Assembly (NCBI GenBank): GCA_964020975.1
Contig: OZ026630.1
Coordinates: forward strand, 28,768,337 to 28,832,336
From: Hermodice carunculata
Taxonomy: Eukaryota > Annelida > Polychaeta > Eunicida > Amphinomidae
Reading direction: 5' to 3'
Length of the DNA: 64,000 bases
Of the stretch, positions 11,479 through 24,883 are shown piece after piece. The notes beneath the pieces are model-generated. The model ran no database searches, was not told the origin of the DNA, and was given only the letters and a program-made list of their open reading frames with translations. Positions within the stretch are counted from its first letter, which is position 1; every line of letters begins with the position of its first letter. A program made the translations under genes and the position numbers.

Positions 11479-14400
11479 ATGCCCCCCCCCCATTACCCTT
11501 GCCCTCGCTACCCTATTGATAGTAGTAGATGGGGCACTCCTGACCTTGCAAAATTAGTGAAGGTTGATCATACATCAATGTCACATATCTTTAAACTTTA
11601 ACCTAGCCCTTAAAAAAATGACTAAAAACCTGGACAATATACAAGTTATAGCTGAAAAATTAGTCATCATTTAGAAACCATATTCAGCAAAATGGCTTTA
11701 TGACCTTGGAAATTAGGGCAGGGTCACTCATTTTCCCTTGACCTTCTTCAGTTATTGTGCAAAAACCACATGAAGTCTACTGTCTGTGTGTGACCCTCAA
11801 AACTGGGTCAAGGTCACCCATCTACAAACTCAAACTAGCCCTTATAGGCAACCATAAAACTGTGCAATATAAAAGTGCTACCTCTAAAATGCAAGTTATC
11901 ATGCAGAAACAGTATTCAACTGAATGGCTCTGTGACCATTGAAATTAGGTCAAGGTCACCCATCTTCAAACTTGACGTAGCCCCGAATACGGACAATTAT
12001 CCAGTGCAATATGAAAGTCCTAGTTTAACAAGTTAATGAGTATTGCACAGCAATACATAGTCCCCCGCTCGTCGCCCACGAGGTTGAATGGACTACTATA
12101 TAGGGGTGTGACCTAGATGAAAAAAAAAAATTAAAAGGCCCTTTAAAGTGACCCACATATTTGACCTGGTGACCTAGTTTTGCTTTATGGCACATTCTTA
12201 GATTAAGCTTCACATTTGTGTAAAATTTCATTAATCTAAGTAAAAGGACAAAAAAGTTATGGCCCGGACAAGATTTGGAATGGATTTCACAGTGACCTAG
12301 ATATTTGACCTAGTGACCTACTTTTGCCATGTGACACAACAACTCCCCAGGTAGTATTAAAATAATAAATTTGGTAGCTGTAGGTATTATAGTAAGGGAA
12401 ATATGGCATGGACAAGGTTTTACATGGAGTTTACACTGTGACCTAGATATTTGACCTAGTGACCTAGTTTTGCGTCGTGACACACTTTTAGGTCACAAAA
12501 CATTATCAGTAAAATTTTACAAGAAGTCAAAATTTTGTAAGAATTACAGTAAGGACATGAAAATACTGTACATTTATGTATTACTGTGACCCAAATATTT
12601 AACCTAGTAACCTAATTTTACTTTACGACACATTTCCATGTTAAGTTTCACATTTGTGTAAAATTTCATCAATCTAAGTAAAAGGACAAAAATGTTATGG
12701 CCCCGACAAGTTTTTACATGGATTTCACACTGTGACCTAGATTTTGAACCTAGTGACCTACTTTTGCCATGCTACACTCCAGCACCCCAAGAAGTATGCA
12801 CATAACAAAGTTAGTAGCTGTAGGTATTGTGGTATAAGAAATTTGGTGCTGACAAAGTTTTACACAGAATTTTATACTGTGACCTATATATTTGACCTAG
12901 TGACCTAATTTCCCCTCATGACACACTTTTGGGTCCAGGTACATAATCATGTAAAATTTCATAAAAAGAGGTCCAAAAGTTCAAAAAATTAACAGTCAGG
13001 ACCTGAAAATTCTGTATATTTACATATCGTGGTGACCCAAATATTTGACCTAGTGACCTAGTTTTGCTTTATGACACTTTCTTAGACCAAGCTTCACATT
13101 TGTGTAACATTTCATGACTCTAAGTAAAAGGACAAAAAAGTTATGGCCCGGACAAGATTTTTCATACATATGTATTCTGTGGCCCAGATATTTGACCTAG
13201 TGACCTACTTTTGGCACAGATACACCTCTATCCTAAGAAGTATAAACACATTAAATTTGGTAGCTGTGGGTGTTATGGTGTTGTAAATATGGCCCGGAGA
13301 AGCTTCGGATGGACGGACGAGGTGCAAACCTATAGTCCCCCACCAAGTGGGCGGGGGACTAAAAACCTCTTCAGTTACCATGTGGAAACCAAAGTTAACT
13401 CAGGTACCAACTTGACCTTCGAAATTAAATCAAGGTCACCAAACTTTAAACTTTTTCTAGCCCTTAGCAAGAACTATAGACCTGTAAAGTACCCCAGTCC
13501 TAACTGAATAACTTCTTGGGTTATTGAGCAGAAACCACAGGAATTCTACAATCTCTATGTGACCTTGAAAACTGGGTCAAGGTCACCCAACTTCAAGCTC
13601 AACCTAGCCCTTACAGAGAACCATAAAGCTGTGCAATATAAAAGTTCTAGCTCCAAGGTATGAGTTATCATGCAGAAAGCATGAAACCATATTCAGTAAA
13701 AAGACTCTGCGACCTTTAAAATAAGGTCAAGGTCATCCATCTTCAAACTTCCCCTAGCCCCAAATATGGACTATATTCCGGTGCAATATAAAAGTCCTAG
13801 CTTAAAATCCTCTTCAGTTATTGTGCGGAAACCAAAGTTTCCTCAAGTACCACTGTGAACCTTGGAAATTAGGTCAAGGTCACCCATCTTCAAACTTTGC
13901 CTAGTTTTTGACTAGAATGGTACACCTGTACAGTATCAAAGTCCTAGCTCAAAAATTCTCGAGTTATTGTGCGGAAACCACAGGAATTCTACAATCTCGC
14001 TGTGACCCTGAAAACTGGGTCAAGGTCACCCATCTTCAAACTCAACCTAGCCCTTACAGAGAACCATAAAGCTGTGCAATATAAAAGTTCTAGCTCCAAG
14101 GTATAAGTTATCATGCAGAAAGCATGAAACCATATTCAGTAAAGTGGCTCTGTGACCTTTAAAATGAGGTCAAGGTCATCCATCTTCGAACTCCGACTAG
14201 CCCCAAATATGGACTATAATCCTGTGCAATATAAAAGTCCTAGCTTAAAACCTCTTCAGTTATTGTGCGGAAACCAAAGTTACCTCAGGTACCACTGTGA
14301 CCTTGGAAATTAGGTCAAGGTCACCCATCTTCAAACTTTGCCTAGCTTTTGACTAGAATGATACACCTGTACAGTATCAAAGTCCTAGCTCAAAAACTTC

Positions 14401-14488
14401 TTGAGTTATTGTGCGGAAACCACAGTCTACCGACAGACCGACTGACATGTGCAACGCTATATGCCCCACCTTCTTTGAAGGGGGGCAT
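11479..14488. mobile_element. Pearl-like inverted-repeat element, about 146-bp units
   Basis: Ends ATGCCCCCC (11479-11487) and GGGGGGCAT (14480-14488) are inverted. The right end is also a hairpin, ATGCCCC(14461)..GGGGCAT. Inside, the block 'GTGACCTTGAAA..GGTCAAGGTCACCCAT' recurs near 11707, 11793, 11932, 13559, 13707, 13854, 14001, 14150 and 14297, mostly 146-148 bp apart. A CGACAGACCGACTGAC tract precedes the hairpin. There is no transposase. The layout resembles bivalve 'pearl' elements and the Helentron-derived non-autonomous class; I assign it on architecture only. A second element (12058-13361) sits inside. Confidence 0.6.
12058..13361. mobile_element. Nested inverted-repeat element with about 146-bp units
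   Basis: Perfect 11-bp inverted ends TAGTCCCCCGC (12058-12068) and GCGGGGGACTA (13351-13361). The right end forms a hairpin with TAGTCCCCC at 13333. About eight units of 140-150 bp each carry TTTGACCTAGTGACCT (near 12168, 12303, 12448, 12590, 12735, 12888, 13037, 13185), in two alternating sub-types. GGATGGACGGACG precedes the terminal hairpin. Non-coding, inserted in the larger element of similar build. Confidence 0.7.
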
Positions 14489-15139
14489 ACAAGTCAGAAT
14501 TTAATAAAGTTTTGTACAGTGTCATTAATTTACATTACCAATGAAATCGATGAAAAAACGTCTCCACATGTCCATGGCATGGTGCTAGGCCATGGTCTAG
14601 TAGGTGTATGATGCTCTGGGGTGGGGGTGGGAGCGGGTGCCCAGATGTGTTGATCGGAGTTAAGAACTGGGTTCACTGCTGCACAGTGGTTTGGGTTACA
14701 CAATAATTAAATAGTAACACTGAATACAGACAGTTGTAGATGGTTTATATTTGTATTTGCAGCAACTGTACAAGCTTGTGAGCTGTTTTCAAACTGTAGT
14801 CCACATGTGTGGCTTGTCCTTGTGGATCTATGCAGTCACACCATGTTGCTCTCCTATTTGAGAATTTAACCTGAACCAGTCTCACAGAGAAATATTTGCC
14901 CTAAAATTTTAGGACTCCAACAATGTGCATTATAAATTTTGTCTCTGTAACTGCTTTCAGGTATAATACAATATATGTATGTATGTATTAAAACTGACTT
15001 CAGGTACATTTCTAAAACCTGTGACATTTGATTCTAATACCTTTTTTTTATATTCTTATGGTAAGCATCAGAAACAAATCTGGCATCAATGGTAAACCAA
15101 GATAATGGAGTACATGTAAATTCAGCCATCCATCCCAAG
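14489..15139. other. No gene recognised
   Basis: AT-rich non-coding sequence downstream of WASHC5; nothing to annotate beyond a short TATG repeat near 14974. Confidence 0.35.
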
Positions 15140-15690
15140 TCCAGATTCCTAGTTAACCTTTTGCCAAAGTGGAGGATGTCTGTGGCATATCACAGTCTCA
15201 CACCACACTGCCACTTTCACCCATGAAAACCTCAATTGGACATCCACTGGTCCAGATTCCTAGTTAACCTTTTGCCAAAGTGGAGGATGTCTGTGGCATA
15301 TCACAGTCTCACACCACACTGCCACTTTCACCCATGAAAACCTCAATTGGACGTCCACTGGTCCAGATTCCTAGTTAACCTTTTGCAAAAGTGGAGGATG
15401 TCTGTGGCATATCACAGTCTCACACCACACTGCCACTTTCACCCATGAAAACCTCAATTGGACGTCCACTGGTCCAGATTCCTAGTTAACCTTTTGCCAA
15501 AGTGGAGGATGTCTGTGGCATATCACAGTCTCACACCACACTGCCACTTTCACCCATGAAAACCTCAATTGGACATCCACTGGTCCAGATTCCTAGTTAA
15601 CCTTTTGCCAAAGTGGAGGATGTCTGTGGCATATCACAGTCTCACACCACACTGCCACTTTCACCCATGAAAACCGCAATTGGACTTCCC
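15140..15690. repeat. 111-bp satellite, five copies
   Basis: Copies start with TCCAGATTCCTAGTTAACC at about 15140, 15251, 15362, 15473 and 15584, exactly 111 bp apart, and are almost identical (a few substitutions only). This implies very recent amplification or ongoing homogenisation. It lies about 600 bp beyond the WASHC5 stop codon. Confidence 0.95.
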
Positions 15691-16276
15691 CTGTTCACCC
15701 ATAAAGCTGATCACAGCACCATGTACATGTAGGAAGCATGCCTCATGATGTACACAGACAGGTTTCTAACACATCTTGCAGACATCTAGGTTATTGTGTG
15801 GTATCATACACATAGGTCTCCTGTGACATATTGTTTTAGACATCTCTGTGTATTTGCCAGTTTATCATATATTGTCCCAAAGTAAAAATCAAAGAGGTAG
15901 CATCATCAGTCCAGATATGCAGCACACACCAGGTGTACCAGCTAGTGTCAACACCTTTGACTTGAGGACTTCCTTACAAATTCCAGACTGCACAAAAATG
16001 CAAATTTACCTTACATGTGCATGTGACTTAGATAGAATCACTGAACACAGTTACTATGGTACAACTGAAGTCTGGCTTTTAGTTAATGACAATTGGAAGT
16101 ATACAAGATAGGCATATTAGATGTACGAGATAAAATTGTGACTGGGAAGGAGCTTTGTTTAGACCAATGTACACTGGTGGATGGCATCCTGTCTGCTGAG
16201 GCTTTGGAAGGTACGAATTCCTTCATGGAGTAACTCCTCATAGTTGTGGCCCTTCCTTTCACAGCATCAGTGGCCA
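15691..16276 (-). other. Probable WASHC5 3' untranslated region and flank
   Basis: On the minus strand this follows the WASHC5 stop at 16277. I found no convincing AATAAA on the minus strand close to the stop, so the 3' end of the transcript is not placed. No separate gene is seen. Confidence 0.4.
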
Positions 16277-16336
16277 TTAAGAGCCAGTGTTCCTGAACTC
16301 CTCAAACACATACGTAGGGATGTATGCTTCCACCAC
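16277..16336 (-). CDS. WASHC5: WASHC5 coding exon 28 (residues 1144-1162, stop)
   Basis: Encodes [19 protein letters not shown] then TAA, matching the human ending VAEAHVPNFIFDEFRTVL. Acceptor CTTGCAG. Confidence 0.93.
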   Translation of the reverse strand: MVEAYIPTYVFEEFRNTGS

Positions 16337-16486
16337 CTGCAAGGCAAGGACCAACAAAATGAGACAAGCTTTCCAAGATATGCCTAAACAGTCTCAGTGA
16401 TATGTGTATTTATGTACATGCACACACTAACTTTACAGAAGGCTGATGTCGCATGATTCTACCAGATTGTACATTACTACTACTAT

Positions 16487-16527
<41 letters not shown>

Positions 16528-19500
16528 ATAATAATAATAATAATAATAATAATGAAAATGAAATTATACTTTATTCTTATATACCATGCCTGTTCTAGGC
16601 CAGGAACTCCTCAAACCTTGTATAATTACAATAGTTAAAATACATTAACAAATTGTACCAACCAACTCCTTCAAATTTCAGATAAATTTGAATGGTAGCA
16701 AATTATATAAAACAAACTACAATTAAATCAAACATGTTCACAGAATGTCCTTTAGTCCCCCAGAGTAAAAGGAAGTATAGCTAAAAAGAAGGTCCTTGGA
16801 AGCTGGACTGTTATGGCAAACATGTATTTGAGAAAGTCTGCTGTGCATGTTCTCCACAGTTAGTGCTGCTTTCAGGACTACTGTGTCACTGAAGCTTGTA
16901 AGACAGATCTTCAGTGCCTTCAGCATAAGTCTGTTGCTAGACCTCGATGATCCAGTTGGAGTCTGACAACAGTAGAACAGTAATGTATTGCCAGGCCTTC
17001 CCATTTGTTTTGTACACGTGAAACACCAAATAAACCACTCCCTGTTTTAATTATGGTGGTAAGATATCCAGAACATTTTGCATACTTGCTATGATTTATC
17101 TTTAGAAGTTTGGTATTTCTACACAACAGTAAACAAGCTGATGTTTTTCACAAAACAATTTGAACTATTACATGTAGTAATTTCATGTTTGGAAAATTAG
17201 AACTTGCAGCTCTGTAACTTCTCTGAAAATGAAGTTTTCAATACAGTTCTGCAGCATATATTCAATGTGGTTCACCTCTTGTTTGCGTGTACAGGAAATA
17301 ATTTAACATAGCTCACACCAGCTTGTATACTGAAGTGTAACCCAAAACCATGTTGTGCTGCAAATTACCTTTCTAGATAAGTCACTGTAGTGTATAAAAT
17401 CCTCCAGGAAAACCAATGCATTGACAACATCTGTGCTCAGCTCAGTTTGTTTGGCTCTGAAAGAAAATATGTCAACACGGTACAGTCAGGTGCTCCAAAG
17501 CATAGTTTTCTACTAAGATGGATGTCATTACCCTCCAAAAGGTAGATTTCCTCCTGATTTGCTGTAATGGTATCCTTCAAAACTGCCCAAAAGGCATCCC
17601 ATTGCCTTACTTACTAATACGACTAACAAGACCTTTATAGCATGTTACATCAAGGTTCCCATGCTATCAAAGGTATTTGTGTGAATTATTAAGTGAACAA
17701 AAGGCCCATGAGCCTAACCCTCTGCTGACCACCAACACCAAAAAATCATTTTCTGAAATGTATTCAATCCATGACCTTGAAAAATTAATCAAGGTTAGTC
17801 ATATAATGCAATATCAAACTTGCACATAATATACATTTGCTGTACATTTGGCATCACTCGCCTTATTCTTTATCAAGATACTGAATTAAGTGTCCTTTTC
17901 TTAAGTGCTTAATGACCTTGAAAAATAGGTCAAGGTCACAATCATTGGGTCAAGGTGACCCTAGAAGTAGGTCACCAAGTAAAGTTATGCATACAATGTC
18001 TTTAAGTGCAATTTTGATCTGGAAGCTCAGTTCCTTTTTCCAATGATGTCCAAGCTACACCCTACCATTACAAAATCACCTGTTCCTAGTCAACAGCTCT
18101 GGTGCCCTTACAAAAATAGGTCAAGATTAACTGAAATAACATATTAGCATCCAACATGATCTATATGTCCTATAAAATTGGCATGTCTAATACAATTATT
18201 TTTCAAGATATGTAATTTTGTATCTTTCAAGATACTTTAACTCGTAATTTCCATCAAATTATAAGTTGCCCCACATGAATCATAAGCAACCGAGATTTTG
18301 ACCTCTTCTACAATCCCATTACATTTCATGAAGATCCATAAAAAATTAAGGATGCAGGACTGGTCATAAAATTTTCACATTTTGACCCATTTATTATGTA
18401 ATACTATAGGTGGTGCCACCAACACTGACATTGGCATAAATTTTCATATATAAGACCTAAAAGTTATACGGGCCTAACTGGAAAACTGGGGTGGGGGTGG
18501 GGGTGGGGGTGAGGGTGTACAGCATTCACAAGATGACCCCTACATTCAAACTGGCTATTTGACCTTGACCTTAATACGATTAATTATTGTAAAAATTTAA
18601 CCTTACGCTCCCCTTCCTCTCTTCCCTCCGAGTCTGTAATCACATCCCTGTCTATGACTAAAACATCATAGGTGGCTTAAGTCTCAAAATTGTACGATTG
18701 AGAGAAAATTATTTAGCATTCATAACTCATGTCATGACCTGATATTTTACCTGCAATAATACAGATTTATACATGACCATCCAATGACTTATGCCTAATG
18801 TACAAAGTTCCATTATATAGGGGTACCTGCAATTTAAGACCATTGCCGCAAGAGACTACCTGGCTTTTGTGACCACATTTCTGATAGCACAACAGTAGAG
18901 ATTTTTTATTAATTTCTCTCCAATTCAAGACAACCTGTTTTATGTGACCACTTTTGTCTTACAGAAGGGGTGGTCTTATACAGCAGATATCACTGTACAA
19001 TGCTGTACTGCGATCTTGACTTTCTTGTGCGAGATGAAAGATCATAGTTTCCTCACCTGACTCCAGTGATCTCACTCAAATAAGCTTTCTTACCAAAGAT
19101 ATACTTCAAACCAGAAGCCATCTTCTCATGCAGAAAATGTGTGCCATTTCCATAATGGTGTTGTTACATAAAGGCCAACCCTTAAAAATACCCACTTTTC
19201 TACTGTGGTAGACGTTGCCTTATTTTACCAGCTTTAGGTGGACCATACCCTGGCCACACTTGCTTTACATCAGAATGGCTGCTTGTGTCTTACCCCTGTG
19301 TGGCTTCCACGTGCGACCTGACGTACTGCCCCATCAAGGCCAGGAACTGGTCTGTATTTTCTGAGTGGAACTGTTTGAGCAGCGTGATGACTCCTGTCAC
19401 AAATGGGGCACCGTCCAGCGGCTCTGTCACCTTCTTGCATACAAGCTCTCCTGGGAACATTAGAAATGATAAACACCAGCTTTAATCAGATTTCTACCCC

Positions 19501-22500
19501 ACACATAGCATGTATTCTTTCATTCAGTCAGTCTTTAAGGTGGCATGGGCAAAGCTATTTTTGCACTGAAATCATCAAATTTTTAAATCAGCATTTTTTC
19601 AAAAACTAATGAATTTATTTTTACAACATAAAGAGCATTTTGGAGCTTAAGGTGTAGCTGAGGTTTTGTGTTTTGCAGTATACTGTTTATTTGTGTGGGT
19701 TTGTGGCCAATAAAGATGAAGAATGGATTGCCTTCATGAGAGTTGCATACAAACCTTAATTAACATTTTCCTATTGCACTTGTAGAAAAAGTGAAGATAC
19801 CAAACCTAGGTGTTACGAAGTTTTATTGTACAAATTTTGAAGCTTGTAGGCCAATTGTTACATGAAAAATGGATGAAAAAATGTACAAATATTTATTAGA
19901 CCCTCACACCAAAGGCCCATTTTCCTTACCAAAAACCCATTGTCACACTTTTTTGATGCATGTTTAATCTGCACACCCATACCACCAAGAATATACAGTT
20001 TTATGGGTCATAAAATAAAACTGAAGACAGGAGGACTGACTGAAGACAGTGCTCCTTGAAGTGCTGGGCTTTGCACCTTAATATACTTCATATGCACTTC
20101 ATGCTGTTGGACTTGCATATGTGCAGTCCCTGATCTGGGACAACTTCAAACACAGTACTTGTACTGGATTAAATACAATGAACTAGGCCATGTCGATTGT
20201 GGCATTCATGTGTACCTGCCTCCACTGAAACATTCTTTTTAGGAATGAGGATTTGGTGTAGTTAGTATGTACTTTACCCATTTTTGGCAAGATGAATGGT
20301 GCCGAAGGTTGCTGGTTGGAGACATTGCAGTTCCCTGTCTCCCCTCACAATAACTCTAAGTCAACATTATTGCATGTTAGGCATTTGTTCACCTTGAGAA
20401 TAAATGGCTGTAAAACAGCTTATCCTGATTGGTTGTCAAAATGAAGGTATACATACCAGTTATAATTACAAGGACTGAAGGTGGAAAAAATAAAATTTGC
20501 CAGTTATATAGTATGTTGTACTTAGAAGCTAGCCCACTATGCTAGCTGTACCACCCCTAGGCCTAACTGATGTACATACCTACAGACTTCATGTAAACTA
20601 GCTTGGGCAACTGGGATATGACAAACAGGAAGTTGAACAGGGCAAAGTATGGTAGTCGCCTTGTAGTGATGTAGATCTGTCAATGGAAGGATTTGATTCA
20701 GTAACAAAATTTATGTCCAACAATCAAATTTTATCCTAATGCCACTGATTTAAAGTGAATACATTTACATTTCCTAGAGCACAAATTTGCACAGGTTTTA
20801 GGTTTCAGGAATTCAACTGACGCTTTAAATTTGGACTTCTGAACCATGTGCCTGTAAAGTCGGAGTTAAATGCTCTTTCAATGCCAGTTTCTGTGCTGTC
20901 AGTGAGATTAATGAAAATAAAACTACATAAACAGCAAAATCGACTCAATCTTTTGAACTCCTATGAGTAGATGGAATGACAATTTGTGAGACAGAGACAT
21001 ATACTGACACCAGACACTCCACTCAAGGTAGCACTTAATGTCTTCCTTTAATAAGAGGATTACTGACACTAGTCAAAATCAGATTTTCCCACAAATTACA
21101 AGATAGTATTCCAGGTTTTATTATTTTTCTTTTTTTCTGATAGTGCTCTTTGATTTTGAGTTGCAGCCCTGAGGTCGACTGGACAAGCCAGGGCACAGGA
21201 CTCGCTACTTCGTGTAAAAGCAGTCAACATGGACATTTAAGACAAACTACCTGTTGCCGCCATTGCTGTGTTTTCATGTATTATGTGAGTGAATATATAT
21301 GATTTAACAAAAGTTTCTGTCTCTGTGTTCTGTTCAGGGCAATAAAGTGTAGCATTTTTAGTTTCTATTGTTATTGAGGGCCTGATTGGCACAAGATGTG
21401 CTAAAGAAAGCCACCTTGTAACACAAGACACTACACTGCAAGCACAAGCTGATGCCTTACCTTAGTGAGAGGGTTACTGATCCCAGCAGACTCCAGGTAG
21501 GAAGACAGCTCAAACATCAGAGGGTTCTCCTCCTTGGGGTAAGGCAGAGATGGGTCCTGGTAGTGACGGTGGATATCAGCCAGCAACGACCTGGAAACAC
21601 CTCACAAGTAAGTGGGACAAAACAGGAAGGTATCGGTGGTCATGTTATACATTCTTTGGCTCAGCGTCGAGGATCTCAATTATCTGGCTCCAACTGAGGA
21701 CAGCATGGAAACTTAAGAATACTCTGTTTATGTTTTTATACTTGCTCATTTAAGTGAAAAATACGGACATGTATACAAAACCTCAGATGTCTCAGGACAG
21801 AAATGAGTGGAGCACTTGTTCAACTGAGCACACTTACAGTGACACTGTCTCTTTATCATTTGCTTTATAGCATCACAGGCTACCGAACTTCATCCTCTTC
21901 CCACTTGTGTGGCCCCTTACATTTTGAGTCAAAGTGAAATACCTAATACCCAGCCAGCTTGTCTCTTGCTTCACTTTTCTTTATCAGATGTTAAGGAATC
22001 GTATGTTAGGGAAAATTTCTTTTCCCTATTGCTGTCATTTTTCCTTTTTCTTTTTAATTATCAATTGTGGTCATGTTCAAAGCAAGCATAAACACAGTGA
22101 CAGGCATAAAATCAGACTGCTGTAACCAACATGCAGACTCACTCATTCATGGTGTCCAGTGCACTAGCAAGGAACTTGGAGTCAAACTTGCACGAGATGT
22201 TGAGCTGGTGGTTTATTTGCCGCCGCAGCAACTGTAACTGTCCCACCTATCAGAGAACAGTCATAAACACTTTGTTTTAACATCAAAGTTCCTGAACAAA
22301 CTTCTCACACATGCATGCCATACTTTACCACTCAAGAATCAAAGATCTACAGCGCCACCTATTGGCAATCATTTCAATCCAGTTTCCTCTTTGCATTACC
22401 TTCATTCCTGTGTACTTTCTTACAGTTTTCAAAATTAAACAAAAGTTGTGAGCACCATCACAAGAAGTCCTCAAGCATGATCAATATCACCAACAGTCTG

Positions 22501-24806
22501 TGAACTCTGATCACCAGGCACAAAGCATGAAGCAGACATTTGGTGATGCATACATGGCTGTCGGTGAGGCTATGGTGATGACATGAACCCTTGTGATGTA
22601 CACAGAAGATTGGCTCACCTTCAGTATGGTTTCTAGGAATGGGGGCCACATCTTCATGGCCTTGGTAACTGCCTGGCTGTACACTCGCTGTGCATTATCT
22701 ACAATCACCAAAGACAGCTATTGAAATACAACTACATGTATCACTACTTCAATGAGTTTAATTTACCTTTTGACCTTAAACATGTAGTGGAAAACTACAG
22801 TACAGTGCAGTAGCAATGTCAGACTCATTTTGTAGATGTGATTGATCTGCTTGGGATTTTGCAAGGAAATGGATGACTAATGCACTTTCAAATACTTCAC
22901 AAACAGAACTTTCATCATAGTATCAACATATCTCTGCCTATTCAGTCAAGTAGCACTGCTTTGCAACTAATGTTCCTGCTACTACAAGCACAGCTCAGAG
23001 ATGACTTCCCAGGCAGTTTAAAACAATTGACTAAGGCCTTTACTACCTTAGCGTGGAATGAGTTTATGTGCACAATGAACTTGCTAGGTTTTGGATGGCA
23101 TACTTTGGCAAGGATCAACTGGTGCTGGCACCTTGTGGCTGAAATTGCAACTAAAGTCAAGACTATAAAACAGGTGGATGGTCCAAAAAAATGATTATTT
23201 GTGTCTTTATACTTCAAGTTCATTCAAACTTCTCAAGACAAAGTGGCATCAGAAGATCCTTTCCTAAAACTCCTAATATTATCCTACAGAAGTTCTTATG
23301 TTTAAATCACTGTACATTCGCTTGTTGACTTCCGTGGACTTTTCACATTAAGATGTGTGGATTTTTTTCCCAATTACATAATTTTGACAATCTGACCATG
23401 AACATACCAGTCCACACAAAAATACACATAAGTTCATCTGTTTTAATTGGCATAAAACGAAGGCATTACAGGCATAGAGTTTCAGTCTTTGTAACCACCA
23501 GAATTCTCTTGTAGCAGCTCTCTGGCAGCATAAAACAACATACACAAGTGCTTTCACTGACCTCTTCCATAAACCTCTCTGGTGCCAGTCAGTTTATCTA
23601 GATTTCAACAGGAGCTTTGAAAATGACAAAGTATATCTGACATATCAAGAAATTGCTTTTGAGAGCTATGGTGTTGGTAATGAAGTTAAGTTTCTTGAAA
23701 AAATATCTTCATGTAGTAAATATGACCCATAGAGTACACCCATACTACTGTAGTGAATCAGTATGTGATTCGACCTATGTCAAAAAATAAATTTCCTGGG
23801 TGTCTTTGGACTTCAAATCGAATGATTTAGTGGCTTACTATCATCATACTATAGTAAGCCACTAAATCATTTGATTTCACTTTTTGCTGCATTCTAGAAA
23901 AAGTGTTTGATCTGGATTAAGCACTGCTTACATTAAACCCATCCTAGTACAACAAACAATAACTTACAGACAATACCAATGGCATGGTGTACATGAATCT
24001 TGGACCAGACCCATGGCAGTATAAATAACTTACTGGCCAGGCCCACAACAGGGTATATGTGTTTTACTGACTATACTTGTCACAGAGTCTACATGTATAA
24101 GACTTCCTAACAGCTCATGACAGGGTGTAAATGCCTTGCTGGCCAGGCCTATGCCAGGGTATAAATGACTTACTGGCCAGGCCTGTGCCAGGGTATAAAT
24201 GACTTACTGGCCAGGCCTGTGCCAGGGTATAAATGACTTACTGGTCAGGCCTATGCCAGGGTATAAATGACTTGCTGGCCAGGCCTATGCCAGGGTATAA
24301 ATGACTTACTGGCCAGGCCTATGCCAGGGTATAAATGACTTACTGGCCAGGCCTATGCCAGGGTATAAATGACTTACTGGCCAGGCCTATGCCAGGGTAT
24401 AAATGACTTACTGGCCAGGCCTATGCCAGGGTATAAATGACTTACTGGCCAGGCCTATGACAGGGTACAAATAACTCACTAACTGGGCTCATCACAGGGT
24501 ATATACATCACTTACTAACTAGACTCATCACTGGGTATATATATGACTTACTGACTAGATCTAAGACAGGGTATAAATAGCCCACTGACTAGACCCATGG
24601 CAGGTATGACTTACCAACTAGACCCATAATAGGGTAAAATGACTTACTGACTAGGCCAACGACAGGGTATATACGCCTTACTGACCAGGCCAACGACAGG
24701 GAAGATACGACTTCCTGACCAGGCTCATGAAGGGGTACAAATAACTTACTGACTGGACCCATCACAGGGAATATACATTACTTACTAACTAAACTCATCA
24801 CAGGGC

Positions 24807-24883
<77 letters not shown>

